Translations under genes and position numbers: made by a program
Notes under the pieces: generated by a model
What the model saw: only the letters and a program-made list of their open reading frames with translations
Told to the model about the DNA's origin: nothing
The model's database searches: none
NCBI GenBank assembly: GCA_964059195.1
Contig: CAXKWD010000003.1
Span: 16,412,606 to 16,476,605 of the forward strand
Length of the DNA stretch: 64,000 nucleotides
Origin: Ectobius pallidus
Lineage: Eukaryota; Arthropoda; Insecta; Blattodea; Ectobiidae
Direction of reading: 5' to 3'
In this document: positions 43,001 to 53,568 of the stretch, piece by piece
How positions within the stretch are numbered: the first letter of the stretch is position 1
Layout of the letters: each line of letters opens with the position of its first letter

Positions 43001-43817
43001 AGGTAGATTTCGAAGAAAAATCTACCTATTGCAATGGATACCATGTCATGATTTTCGAAAAATTCTTTCATATCTTTACGTTTCATGCTCCCCTAAGTAC
43101 GAAACCACCGCCCGTCTAAAAAAAAAAATTTGTGATATTTATATATATATATATCTTTACACGATAGCGGCCGTAATTTTGAAGATATTTGAACCAAATT
43201 TTAATATGTTATTTCTAGGCCCAATAGTTCGGACAAGTTCGTTAATGAGCAAAATTGGCCCAAGGGGGTGGTCGGGGGAGGGGGTTGAAATTTTTAAAAA
43301 TGTATATCTCGGCCCCTATGAAGTATAAAGGGAAACTTTGTTTGAATAAATTAGAGTACTCGCTACGGAGTTTACAGTGACACCAACGATTCGGGGGTTC
43401 GAGTGAGGGTGGGGGTGGGGGTGGGGGTTGAAAATTCGAAACTTTTGAAACTACGTCTTGTGGGGTATCGTAGAAAAGCTCTTGATGAGTACTCTACAAA
43501 TCAATAAATAGTTTCTTGATAGCTCTCATATGACGCGAGATTTTAATGTTTGAAAATAATAACACTTAAAACAATTATTATATCATAAGTTTGTCTTGTT
43601 TAGCGGCTTTGCTAATTTTATTCATTGTTGATCTTGCGCACGGCCTCCCAGAATATTATATTCTATTCTTGTTGTCAAAACAAATGATTGTAGGCTCTTT
43701 CTCTTTACTGCAGGTTTGCCATGCCAAGGCTAAAAAAGAAGAGTGCTGCGCAGTGATAATAAATTAAACCAAAAGCACTTTGAAATCTACCTCAGCCTGT
43801 AGGCCTGCCTAAAGGGA
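43001..43817 (+). mobile_element. Unclassified element H, copy 2
   Basis: About 817 bp, closely matching 26317-27135. The empty site is known from the tandem array (GTGTTTTTAAAAATTC in units 1 and 2), which fixes the ends at AGGTAGATTT and CTAAAGGGA and indicates a T4 duplication. It keeps the terminal hairpin, the G-rich tract and the ATG at 43721 with MPRLKKKSAAQ before a stop. Confidence 0.85.
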
Positions 43818-43900
43818 TTTTAAAAATTCCATTTATATTTATGGGGGAAAAGAGTAATGTCATATTCCAAAAATAATGTTACCCTATGCCCATACAAAAT

Positions 43901-44303
43901 ATAATTCATTGTTCACTTTGTCGTCGATCGTTGTAAAATTAAAAGCACTTGTTACAAACAATTTTATCCCAGTACTTAATAAACATACATGCGCATATTA
44001 ATATCATGCTATGTATAACAGTGCTCTTCATAGAGTAACGAAATACGACTATAATTCGAATAATTGGACGCTAACTGAAATGCAAACTAGATTGACATAA
44101 CAATCCTCGTTTCATGCGAATTAACGATAGTTGTAATTATTTAAGCACACGGCTTTTATAATGATCTGATTTACATGAAAATTAAAACAGCTCTACAAAT
44201 TACCGCTCAAAACTCTAGCACAGCATTTCATCAAAATTTGTTAATTGAAACACAGGATACAAATCAAATATGTGTTTCAACTCGTTCAGGCCAAAAATTG
44301 AAC
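43901..44303. other. Spacer, nothing recognised
   Basis: No feature recognised. Confidence 0.4.
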
Positions 44304-45248
44304 TGTTTTAACTGTAGGCTTTCCATTCAAAATTAATGCAATTTATTATGATTACAACATCAGTAGCATTGCTACTACAGTATATGGTTTTTCCCTTGAG
44401 GGCCTATTTCAATTGAAAAGGCCTACTTTTATATTGAAGAATTACGAGGGAGCAAGTTTCCCTGGAGCCATTTACAGAACAAAACACAATTTCAAGGAAA
44501 TATTTATTGTAACATATACAGCAAGTGTTCAGCAATTTTTAACAAATTCGCCACCGGAATTGACAACAACATACTGTAGGACCAACTTTTGAAAACCTGT
44601 GTCGTAGAAGTCTCCCGCTTACGATTTGAACCACTGTGTGACAACCATTTCCTCTTCTCTTTCATTCTCTGTCATTTCCTGAGGTGTAGGAAAAGATGGA
44701 TATCACTGGGAGCGAGGTTCGGGCTGTAGGGTGGATGTTTAAACACTTCCCAGCCGAACTTCTGCAGGAGACTTGCGGGGAGGTGTTTAAAAATCCACTC
44801 TACAGCCCGAATCTCGTTCTCAGTGATTTTCATCTTTTCCTACACCTCAAGAAATGACAGAGAATGAAAGAGGCAGAGATGGTTGTCACACAGTGGTTCA
44901 AATCCCAGGCGGCAGACTTCTACAACACAAGCATTAAAAAGTTGGTCACACAGTATGGCGAATATGTTGAAAAATAGCTGAACATTTGCTGTATCTGTTG
45001 CAATAAATATTTTCATGTGCTTTGTTTCTGTAAACTGCCTCAGGGAAACTTATTTTGTGGACTTCCCTCCTAAATGAAACGTTGAGAACCATAGTGGTCC
45101 AAGTGTCTGTTTTCTTAACTGTAGGCTTGCCATTCAAAATTAATACAATTTATCATGATTACAACATCAGTAGCATTGCTACTATATGGTTTTTCCCTTG
45201 AGGACCTAGTTCAATTGGAAAGGCCTACTTTTATATTAAAGAATTAGC
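44304..45248. repeat. ~140-bp direct repeat pair flanking a mariner derivative
   Basis: 44304-44444 and 45108-45248 match closely (ACTGTAGGCTT, GATTACAACATCAGTAGCAT, GGCCTACTTTTATATT, AAGAATTA). The pair brackets 44445-45070 plus a 37-bp remnant. A tandem duplication existed and the mariner derivative inserted at a TA at the end of the first unit. Confidence 0.8.
44445..45070. mobile_element. Second palindromic mariner-derived element
   Basis: TIRs CGAGGGA...AAGTTTCCCTG on both ends, TA on both sides (44443-44444, 45071-45072). The right arm encodes, on the plus strand with breaks, the transposase C-terminus: NPLYSPNLVLSDFHLF, then SQAADFYNTSIKKLV and a stop. The left arm encodes the equivalent PPYSPNLAPSD on the minus strand. 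The arms meet near 44730-44760. Confidence 0.85.
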
Positions 45249-46112
45249 AGGTGCCCACGGCTTCGACCGCGATTATTTATTCAACTGCTAGATGTTTTGT
45301 TTAAATCATTTATTTAACAGAAAAATAATTAAAACATTGACATTGTTTTTACATAAATTTCAGGACTTACATAATTTTATCGTTGTGCTACAAACCGGAA
45401 GGTCGCGGGTTCGATTCCCGATGAGGTCGTTGAGATTTTTCAATTAGCCTAATCCTTCTGGAGCCCTATGGCCCTGGGGTCGACTCAGCCCCTAATAGAA
45501 ATGAGTACCAGGAGCAATCCTGGGGGTAAAGGCGGCCGGTGCGTAAGGCTTACCACCTTCATCTGCCGAATGTCCAAAATCCGGAAGCCTCAACCTCCTG
45601 GAACTTTCTGAGCCTCCATGGCCTGTATAGGGATCACTTTACCTTTACTTTTTACATAATTTTATACTTAATTATATTGTTTAACGTTAAAAATATAAAT
45701 AATTAAACGAACAAACTAACCTTATGCTGCCATATGGAGACACAAATTCGAAATGAAACGACTAAAACGTACCATAGATTCATGAACCTTACCCAAATCA
45801 TGCATAAACAATTTTATTACAATGACTGATAATTAAAAAACTAAAAACCCAGCTTCCAGGTGCATTTCACGAAAAAAGTGCGATGTTCTGGGGGGAAAAA
45901 AGAACTCATATTCGAATTCCCTATCCCGCATAGCGAGTTTCGTCCAAATCGTTTAATGTTTCCCCATTTAGGCGTGCATTCACGATCCCCTTCTGTGTAA
46001 ATAAGATCTCTGCGAATCGTAAATAAATGAATTAAGATAGCAACCGAGCAAGGCCATCTTGAATTAATTTCACAATTGAATGCTGTCTTGCTAATGTTTT
46101 CCACAACAATCT
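45245..46112 (-). mobile_element. Helitron, family A, split by a SINE
   Basis: On the minus strand the 3' end is at 45245-45280: hairpin CGCGGTCGAAGCCGTGGGCA, then CCTGCTAA with CTAG lost. The interior to about 46112 matches 53569-54470 (GGACGAAACTCGCTATGCGG, GTGAAATGCACCTGG). The 5' end is missing. A SINE lies at 45381-45651. Confidence 0.75.
45381..45651 (+). mobile_element. tRNA-headed SINE, family A, nested in the Helitron
   Basis: Perfect 14-bp duplication TTACATAATTTTAT (45367-45380, 45652-45665). 5' truncated within the head just before the B box (GGTTCGATTCC), full body and 3' end GGGATCACTTTACC. It is younger than the Helitron it splits. Confidence 0.9.
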
Positions 46113-46174
46113 AATTGCTCGTGTGTTTCTTATGGAAGGTATTTCATCTCCTCGGAAACATATTTGATTTTTGA

Positions 46175-46310
46175 CATTTTGATTCTGAAAATACTATGTA
46201 ATTGTAGATGTAGTCAATAAAGAACATGTCAGATTACCAAGTTACAGAACTATTAATTGCTGAAAAAGTGAATTTTACTTATTTCTCAGTATCCAAACCT
46301 GGCCCCCTTA
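46175..46310 (+). mobile_element. Foldback arm fragment
   Basis: Matches the right arm of 22412-23376: TTCTGAAAATACTATGTAAT, GATTACCAAGTTACAG, TTTCTCAGTATCCAAACC, CCCCTTAAA. The other arm is absent. Confidence 0.65.
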
Positions 46311-46631
46311 AATTAACCTCATAGTATTTTACCGGATAACTTTGTACAAAATACATACCTCCATATTTCAATTATTTACATATCCCTACTGAGCTTTAGC
46401 TTATTATATTATTAAATATGAGTAGCATAAGCTACTAAACTATTAATATAAAAACTTGTAGAAACAATGAATCAGTCATAAATATTACTAAAGCATCTTA
46501 AAATTGTTAAAAATGTGCCTAAAGTCAATACAATAAAGTCTTCTACTAAAACGAAGAAGCATTTGTCAAAACCAAAGCCCACTGATCGTTTTCCACCTGG
46601 ACCCTTCATTTGTCAAAACCAAGGTCCACAT
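46311..46631. other. Spacer, nothing recognised
   Basis: No feature recognised. Confidence 0.4.
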
Positions 46632-46639
46632 GTAATAAT

Positions 46640-47729
46640 TAGGGCCCGGATTTGTATGTAAAAAAATATTTTTTTTCCTGATGCGTACATTCCTAAAACA
46701 AAGTTTTATATCCAAATCGAGGTCCGGCAAACCCAAATTCCAAATTTTATTTCACATAAAAACACATATTTTACAAAAAAAGTTATGTGAATAAATATTT
46801 TCGATATTTTCTCCATAAATACATATTTTAGTACTTTTCAGGACTTTTTATGTAATTTTTTTTTCCTGATGCTCATATCAAGGTCAGAAAAACGCAAATT
46901 CTAAATTTTATTTTACATAAAAATACATGTTTTTTCAAAAAAGTTATATGAATAAATATTTTCGATATATTCTCCATAAATAAATATTTTAGTACTTTTT
47001 CTCATTCTCTTTTAACATTTTACAACAAAAATTTGTATCTCGAATGAATTCAACACAAATGCTTCACTTGCAATGAGGTGAGAGTGATTCATTTGCACTT
47101 GCTTATCGGGGAAGAACAGAACCCAATCTCAACATTATTTATTTATTTATTTAATATACAATTTCTTTTAGCCCTATAACAAATCTCAACATTGCGTAGT
47201 TCAGTTAAAGAAATACAATATGTTGAAAGGCAACTTAACACTATCTCAGGTTCGAAAATAGAAGTTCTAAGAACAAAATTTAAAGGTATGTTTGAGAAAA
47301 ATGCTGGCTACCAAACCCTCTGCAAAGTCGCTCAAGTTTTGGAAGGCCAAAACATAAGTGAACTTGACCGTGTGTGTGTTAGTGATATACAACGCCTCTT
47401 CAAATATGCAAGGTTAACATTGTGTGATGTAGAACGTTCCTTTTCTCAATGTAAGGCATTATTCTCGGATAATAGGCAAGGATTTGTGATCCATAATCTG
47501 GAGATGACATTTGTTGCGCACTGCAACTCCAGTCAGCATTTTACATCTGATGTTTAGCTGCAATTGGTGAGTTTCAATACACATTCTGGTGTTTTTGTTT
47601 CTTTTTCAGAAAAAATATTTTTTTAGTTTTAGCACATATTTTTAAAATTTTAGCACATATTTTAAAATTTTTTAGCACATAAAAAATAAATATTTTTAAG
47701 TTTTTTAGCACATAAAAATCCGGGCCCTA
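46640..47729 (+). mobile_element. hAT element L
   Basis: Ends TAGGGCCCGGATTTGTATGT and, inverted, TAGGGCCCGGATTTTTATGT. 8-bp duplication GTAATAAT/ATAATAAT (one mismatch; 46632-46639, 47730-47737). AT-rich subterminal repeats on both sides (ATAAATATTTTCGATAT; TTTTAGCACATA). Carries a transposase C-terminal relic. Confidence 0.9.
47192..47557 (+). pseudogene. hAT transposase C-terminal domain relic
   Basis: 121-codon frame. Residues 70-113 (FKYARLTLCDVERSFSQCKA, then FSDNRQGFVIHNLEMTFVAH) match the hAT C-terminal dimerisation pattern with the conserved VERSFS. The preceding ~65 residues are helical and plausible linker. The catalytic Asp region and N-terminal zinc finger are missing, so it is not functional transposase. 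Similar in layout to the relic at 36480-36870. Confidence 0.8.
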
Positions 47730-47737
47730 ATAATAAT

Positions 47738-48164
47738 ATACCCCAACGAAGTTCGTCAGTTTAATGAAGTCGTGCAGATAAATAAGTACCAACATTTCAG
47801 ACGTGCGTACATCATTTCACAATAAATGAAGCCTGCTTATGACAAGCAATATTACTATAAATACAAATTAATACAGAGAAGTGAACTTGATAACATTTGG
47901 CGTTGTTTCCGCATAAGCTGTCTGGACTGTTGCTGATTAATTAAAGCTAATTCCTAAACCGCTGTAGCGACGATAAATCAGGCTCCACAAACATATGAAC
48001 ATCAAAACTATAACTTACAGCGGTGACGTCAACAAAACTATATAAATCGACATGCTAACTGAATCAAGATATAGCTTTCACAAAGAGCATTAATTACAGA
48101 ATATTTTGATGGTGAGATTCAGTTTCGCGTTACAAGCAAAATATTAATAAATTTTAACCAGAAT
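47738..48164. other. Spacer, nothing recognised
   Basis: No feature recognised. Confidence 0.4.
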
Positions 48165-48380
48165 TCTAATTATAAGATTTTTAGATTTTTATAAACCCCG
48201 TTGTAGTTTTTTTAACATTTTAAAATAGTTTTATTTTCATTTTTTTCATCATTTTGTTAGTTTCACTTTTGTAAGTACAATAAACACATTGAAAACATGC
48301 AGCGTGTTAATGAATAACACAGAAATATTTTACCTGTGTATAGAGGGAACATAGACAATACACTTTAATTACGAAGGAGT

Positions 48381-48645
48381 ACGCCGTAGCGTAGTGGTTG
48401 AGGCACTGCGCTACAAACCGGAAGGTTGCGGGTTCGAGTCCCGATGAGGTCGTTGACATTTTTCAATTGCCCTAATCCTTCTGGTGGCACTATGGCCCTG
48501 GGGTCGACTCAGCCTCCAACAGAAATGAATACCAGGAGCAATCCTGGGGGTAAAGGCGGCCGGGTGCGTCCTTACCACCTTCATGTGCCGAATGTCCAAA
48601 ATCTGGGAGCCTCAACCTCATGGAACTCTCTGGGCCATTAGAATT
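48381..48645 (+). mobile_element. tRNA-headed SINE, family A, 3' truncated
   Basis: A box TAGCGTAGTGG (48387-48397) and B box GGTTCGAGTCC (48431-48441), body with CAGGAGCAATCCTGGGGGTA. It ends at CTCTCTGGGCC, about 40 bp short of the full 3' end seen at 45651. No target duplication seen. Confidence 0.8.
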
Positions 48646-49424
48646 TGGTGCTCATAAGTCAATAATGAAACGAAATAGGGTTAAAATTTCATAAAATTGA
48701 CTTCACGCCTTCTTAGTGATCGATAAAAACCTGATTCTTAATTAGTCATCTACAGATATATCATAATTGACTGTTTCCATAATCTGCAAAACTTACAGAC
48801 TAAACACATGACTGGTCGCTACTGAATTGGCTTTTTTATTTATAACTTCAGTGTTAACAACGAAGTTCCTATTTTTTTTTTTATGTTAGAAGTTAGTGGC
48901 GGCCATGCTCTAGGAGATTTTATGCTGCAACCGGAAAAATTGAAACCATAGAGCAAAAGTCTCCTAATAAAAGTTGCTTGTCTATGCCTCCTCTATAGAC
49001 AGCTAAAATATTTCGGTATTATTCATTAATTCCCTGTATATTAATTCATTTTATTTTTATTTAAATTTCCATACCTCTGAACCACAAAACTTTATGAATA
49101 CTGTTAGCTTAGTTTTAGAAGTACCCCTGACATTTCCAAGTCCACCACAAACTCAACACGAAGGTTTTTCAATTAATCAACTTTTAGAATACTTTACTTT
49201 CGGCATCTTGCTGGAGCAAACACTATATGACTAGACAGCTTCTTAAGAATTCCTTTAATATGTTTCTAAAAAAAACCGGGGATTTCGGTTCACTTAAGAT
49301 TTCCTTTACCGGAACAATGAGGGTTACAAGATGACAAAATTATAAAACGCAATGCTATATTTTATCTGACAAAATAATATAATGGCAACAACGAGCAATA
49401 TGCAAAAGTAGGCAGATATTTAAA

Positions 49425-49880
49425 TAGTATATTGCGACACAAGGGCGGAAAGGCACGTTTACGGGTCGACGCCGAGGGTTTTTAAGTTTTCGAGACCCGT
49501 AAATGCCTTTACGGTCCGTGTGTTGCATGCTATTTTTTGCACGACGGTTATTTATATCAATTTAATTATATTAATTGTGATATTACCTGAAAATATTATG
49601 TAAATACAGACTTGAAGAATGGTGCTTATTTCAGAAAGGGATTCGCATTTGTTATTGTTTATGGCAACCGAATATTTATAAAGCGGGGAGGCCTTGGTCA
49701 TTTCTGCTCGCAAATAAGCATTTGCGGGCGGTAAAGTAACTTTCCGCCCGTCGCCCCTAGCAACAATTCACTTTCCGCCCGTCGCCCCTAGCAACAAGAT
49801 TGCGTGTGGTAATGTCAAGTTACGAGCCATGTAAACAACTTTCGTAAGAAACACTTACTAGCTAAGGAGTGCAAAAAAGT
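49425..49880 (+). mobile_element. Element P, third copy
   Basis: Same order as 38421-38892: TAGTATATTGCGACACAAG, shortened hairpin, TATTTTTTGCACGA, TAGCTAAGGAGTGCAAAAAA. The interior has a 31-bp direct duplication (ACTTTCCGCCCGTCGCCCCT at 49739 and again 31 bp later). The empty site is visible by comparison with the hAT M copy near 55845-55860. Confidence 0.75.
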
Positions 49881-49901
49881 AATTTTAGTAAAACAATAGT
49901 A

Positions 49902-50216
49902 AAAAAGTGAGGTAAAGGTAAAGTGATCCCTGTACAGGCCATGGAGGCCCAGAGGGTTCCAGGAGGTTGAGGCTCCCAGATTTTGGACATTCGGCACATG
50001 AAGGTGGTAAGGTTGTCAGCCTTACGCACCGGCCGCCTTTACCCCCAGGATTGCTCCTGGTACTCATTTCTGTTAGAGGCTGAGTCGACCCCAGAGCCAT
50101 AGTGCCACCAGAAGGATTAGGCCAATTGAAAAATCTCAATGACCTCATCGGGAATCGAACCCGCGACCTTCCGGTTTGTAGCGCAGCGCCTCAACCACTA
50201 CGCTACGGCGTACCCC
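49902..50216 (-). mobile_element. tRNA-headed SINE, family A, full length
   Basis: Perfect 15-bp duplication AGTAAAACAATAGTA (49887-49901, 50217-50231). On the minus strand: GGGGTACGCCGTAGCGTAGT, B box GGTTCGATTCC, body, and 3' end GGGATCACTTTACCTTTACC. The best-preserved family A copy; 315 bp. Confidence 0.92.
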
Positions 50217-50436
50217 AGTAAAACAATAGTAGTTAGATTAATTATTATAATTATTATTGTTATTTTTATATTTTACTTGTAAGGGTTTTTAGCCATTTTT
50301 AGTTATTAACGTGTTATTTAGCCATTTTTAGGATTCATAAGATTGAACTATGAAATGGATAATTATGTTAAAATATCACAGTTAGCTAGCAAGGAACAAA
50401 ATAGTTTAAAACCTAAGAATCCGGGCTATATAAGTA

Positions 50437-50800
50437 ACATGAACTCTTTCTTACATTCTTTATTTACCCGAGTATTACCCCCTTGTAGAGATGTTTATGC
50501 TATGCATGCCGCCCGAGCCTTACAGGACCGCGACCTGTAGGGGAAGGGAGTTTCTATAGATCATATGCATACTTTTTGACCAGACAAGGACATAGAGAGC
50601 CTCCTTAGATGTGTAATCAGCCCAATCAGTTGGAGGATGGTTGAAGATGATAATGATGACCATTTGATATCCGGGAACCACAAGGGCCTAAAGTTTCCCG
50701 ACACTCGTCTTTCAGATGAGGAAAATCCCTGGAAAAATCTTGTTCCACCTGGGAATCGAACCTGGGCCCGCATGACAGCGGTGGACAAACAGTTTCACAG
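50437..50800 (-). mobile_element. tRNA-headed SINE, family F
   Basis: On the minus strand: B box GGTTCGATTCCC (about 50753-50764), GGGATTTTCCTCATCTG, ACTTTAGGCCCTTGTGG, CTTGTCTGGTCAAAAAG, CAGGTCGCGGTCCTGTAAGG. The head upstream of the B box is partly preserved (GTCATGCGGGCCCAG). Confidence 0.75.
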
Positions 50801-51984
50801 TACAACCAACGTATTTAGCTGAATCTATTTGTATCATATTTATACAAATACTAATACAAATACATATTTATACAAGTAAAATAAAACAAATTTCAAATTT
50901 CAAAAGCAACTACAACTACTATTTAAAAAGAGGAAAAGAAATATAGGCTATATCTTCACAAGAAGTATTAACATTTAGTAATGCACCCGAATGAGCAAGA
51001 CTGCTCGTGCTCGGGTGCAGTTTCAAAAATATCAAAGTGAAGAAAGAGGAGAGACAAAGAAATATGAGTGTATAATGTGATTATATATATTTTAATGTTA
51101 TTTATTCACATTCAGCTTCCTTCAGTTAAGGGTTGCCCTAAGACAAAGCATAATAGAAAAAATAATTTACAGCACAAAGAAGTGTTTACAAGCATTTACA
51201 ATAAACATTAAGAAAAACTCACAATAACTACTTAAGCCTATATCAAGAAAACTTATGAAACAACAAGGAATAAAAACTAGAAGACAAATATATACAACTT
51301 AGGAATATAAGTGATTCCTGAGTATAGAGAGGGAACCTTTCAGGGCTCTCAGAGATACTTCTTTTATGACAATGCTGTTCAGATGGAAGAATCTGCAGAA
51401 ATCCACAAAGAGTGGATAATTACAAAAAATTCTTTTCATATCTATTAAATTTAACAGTGGAGTATGCTGAGAGATCAGGATATTTTCTGACAATTGAGTT
51501 ATAGAAGCGAGGTCCAAAATTAATCAAAAGTTTAATTAACACGCGAAATCGATTATAAAAAAATTATCCTCCCTAGAATAAGCAGACGCCTTCTTGAAAT
51601 AAGATGCCTTGAGTAATTCAAGTAATTGGCTGCGACTGAATTATTCTATTGTTTTAATGAGCACCAGTACCTAAAACGAGCGAACGGTATACCATGATTT
51701 CTTAAGAAGTGTAATATCTTACACAAAATGGGAGTGTGGATTCCTAGGGGGCAAAATGCCAGGTATTTATGTAACGTGGGCAACGGCCTGTTTATTTTAT
51801 TGGTAAACGATATTGGATGTAGTAGTATCAAAGCCAGGCTACACTTTGATATGCCATTCCAGGCAGGACAATATATCGATTATGTATATTGGTCAGTACG
51901 ACCTCATACCAGATGCAGACAAAGTCCAACGCCATGTCGCTGTTACCAACACACATCCCATGCCTAACTACTACAAGAAACTAT
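50801..51984. other. Spacer, mostly unrecognised
   Basis: AT-rich with one strong hairpin at 50982-51019. The short open frames at 51728-52022 overlap in different phases and show no domain. Confidence 0.4.
50982..51019. other. Isolated hairpin
   Basis: TGCACCCGAATGAGCA pairs, with two mismatches or gaps, with TGCTCGTGCTCGGGTGCA across a 4-base loop. Not associated with an element end that I can recognise. Confidence 0.55.
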
Positions 51985-52130
51985 TAAGTGCCAGAATTCT
52001 GCTTTCTAAGATTACTTGGTAGACAGGAAATGTTTGTCCATTTGTCTGTGTGTCTGTACGAGCGATAACTGGGATACGCTTTATCATATTTTCATGAAAC
52101 TTTTTTTACACACTTATAACGTCCATACAC
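51985..52130 (+). repeat. Family E fragment
   Basis: Plus-strand orientation: TATTAAGTGCCAGAATTCTG, then TGTCTGTGTGTCTGTACG, GCGATAACTGGGATACGC, TTTTCATGAAACTT, TATAACGTCCAT. Only the outer ~145 bp is present. It abuts the family F SINE. Confidence 0.65.
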
Positions 52131-52735
52131 TCCTTTCACGCAGCGGGCCCAGGTTCGATTTCTGGTTGGGACAAGTTACCTAGGAGAGAATACTATAGGA
52201 GAAAAATTCCTCCGACACTGGGACTTGAACCCAGGACCTTTGGCTATTCGCGCCAATGCTCTACCAACTGAGCTAAGCCGGAGTTCAATTCACAGCGGCG
52301 GATGGAACCCCTCTCCTATGACGGCGCGAATAGCCAAAGGTCCTGGGTTCAAGTCCCAGTGTCGGAGGAATTTTTCTCCTATAGTATTCTCATGTAATGT
52401 CCAACAGAGACAATAATCTGTGGTTCATGAAAGCTTATATATCTACCTAGGAGAGGTTTTTTCCGGGGTTTTCCCTCACCTGTGAGACAAATGTCAGGTA
52501 ACTTTAGGCCCTCGTGGCAGTCATTATCATCTTCATCTCATCCTCGCCTTGTTTGGAGTGAGTGTGTGTGTGTGTGTGAATAGTGTGTCTCGTCCTATGT
52601 ATTCGTGTTGTCTCGGAGGTGGCCCCGGCATTGGGCTGATCACTCATCCGGGGAGGCCATCCATGTCCTTGTCTGGTCAAAAAAAAAAGTATGTCTGTGT
52701 TGTGATCCATAGTTCATTCCTCTCCCGACAGGTCC
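52131..52735 (+). mobile_element. tRNA-headed SINE, family F, interrupted
   Basis: Head CAGCGGGCCCAGGTTCGATT (B box GGTTCGATTTC), then interruption at 52189-52443, then GAGGTTTTTTCCGGGG, CTTTAGGCCCTCGTGG, CTCGGAGGTGGCCCCGGCAT and CTTGTCTGGTCAAAA. A GT microsatellite lies inside (about 52562-52579). 3' truncated at CTCCCGACAGGTC. Confidence 0.8.
52189..52443. mobile_element. Inverted tRNA-headed repeat, family G, nested in a SINE
   Basis: Perfect 12-bp duplication TACCTAGGAGAG (52177-52188, 52444-52455). Arms 52187-52252 and 52324-52390 are exact inverted copies of about 66 bp, each containing the anticodon and T arm of the same tRNA-like head. The left arm continues through a full minus-strand cloverleaf (to about 52280). 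The right side adds CAATAATCTGTGGTTCATGA. The exact arm identity suggests a recent origin. Confidence 0.88.
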
Positions 52736-52741
52736 AATAAT

Positions 52742-52838
52742 AGAAACAATATTCCATGGCCTACTCAACTGTATAGACACAGATCCCGAACTCCTTATAT
52801 GGCTTTGCAGCTAAAAGGAGTATAAACAGAGCTGAATT
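52742..52838 (+). mobile_element. SINE, family D, 3' fragment
   Basis: ATTCCATGGCCTACTCAACT, then GATCCCGAACTCC and AGGAGTATAAACAGAGCTGA, followed by a T-run. Only the last ~95 bp is present. Confidence 0.75.
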
Positions 52839-53568
52839 TTTTTTAAATGGTCCTATAACTTTGTATCGCATCTCCATCGGTCAAGAAAATGTTCGGCATG
52901 AGAACGTAAACGTAGGCTATACACTAATTGCAATATTGTAACTACTCAATTTCTTACGTAAATTGTAAATCCGTGCCGGACTGCACAGAAAACAGTAAAC
53001 ACAACAATCAGACTCATAGTTTATTTTCTTGTGCCCTATTCTGCAATATTTTTTTTTTAACTTTTTAATAAAAAATTGAGGAAAACTATTGTTTCTTCTG
53101 GGATATATTATACACTTAAGGGTCAAAGAATATTGCTTGGCTGCTTAATAATAGACTATAATAATATAGCCTATTTATATTAGAGGCTTGGAGCATAAGT
53201 CATGGAAAACTTTATATTTTTTTAATGTGGGATCATTTTTGCACTAAGAAAAAGCTATTCAGACCGTAATAACGCTACTCACATCTTGTCACGTACATTC
53301 TGCACGGACTCGTAATTTTTATACACAGCGGGATTAAGTTGTGAGTCAGCGGCCTTGCTGCATTACGGAACGAAACTGCATGGACTTATTACAAAATCTA
53401 CTGCGATATCCTAGTTTTATAAGTACTGATCTACTTTTATTTAAGAAATACCTGGGAACTCTGCTTTGGAGAGAATAAAACCCATCCCAGGTTTTAGACC
53501 AGCGATATTCTGAATGGAAATCTTTAACTTTTCAGACTCGACCAACCAGCATATCTAGTAAGTTAAAA
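52839..53568. other. Spacer, nothing recognised
   Basis: No feature recognised. Confidence 0.4.

Larger units (their letters stand above)
42017..43900 (+). repeat. Array of three ~225-250-bp tandem units, invaded twice
   Basis: Units start near TTTTATTGTATAGT at 42017, 42241 and 42891. Each has ACTAAAG(C/T)CATGTTGTT, GGGGTGAGAATGTGTTTTTA, TTTATATTTATGG, ATTCCAAAAATAATGTTACC; the first two also have CAAGTCCCTCAAGGGATATA-like sequence. Unit 2/3 is interrupted at 42499-42888 and unit 3 at 43001-43817. Function unknown; no coding. Confidence 0.75.
48165..50340. mobile_element. hAT family M copy, heavily invaded
   Basis: In inverse orientation to 55716-56379 it shares AAACCCCG near the left, GTAAGTACAATAA, ATTTCCATACCTCTGAACCA, ACCGGGGATTTCGGTTCACT, ATTTTATCTGACAAAATAA and the right part TTAGCCATTTTTAG. 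Relative to that copy it has extra DNA at about 48296-49035 (including a SINE), element P (49425-49880) and a SINE (49902-50216). Terminal bases are decayed. Confidence 0.65.
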
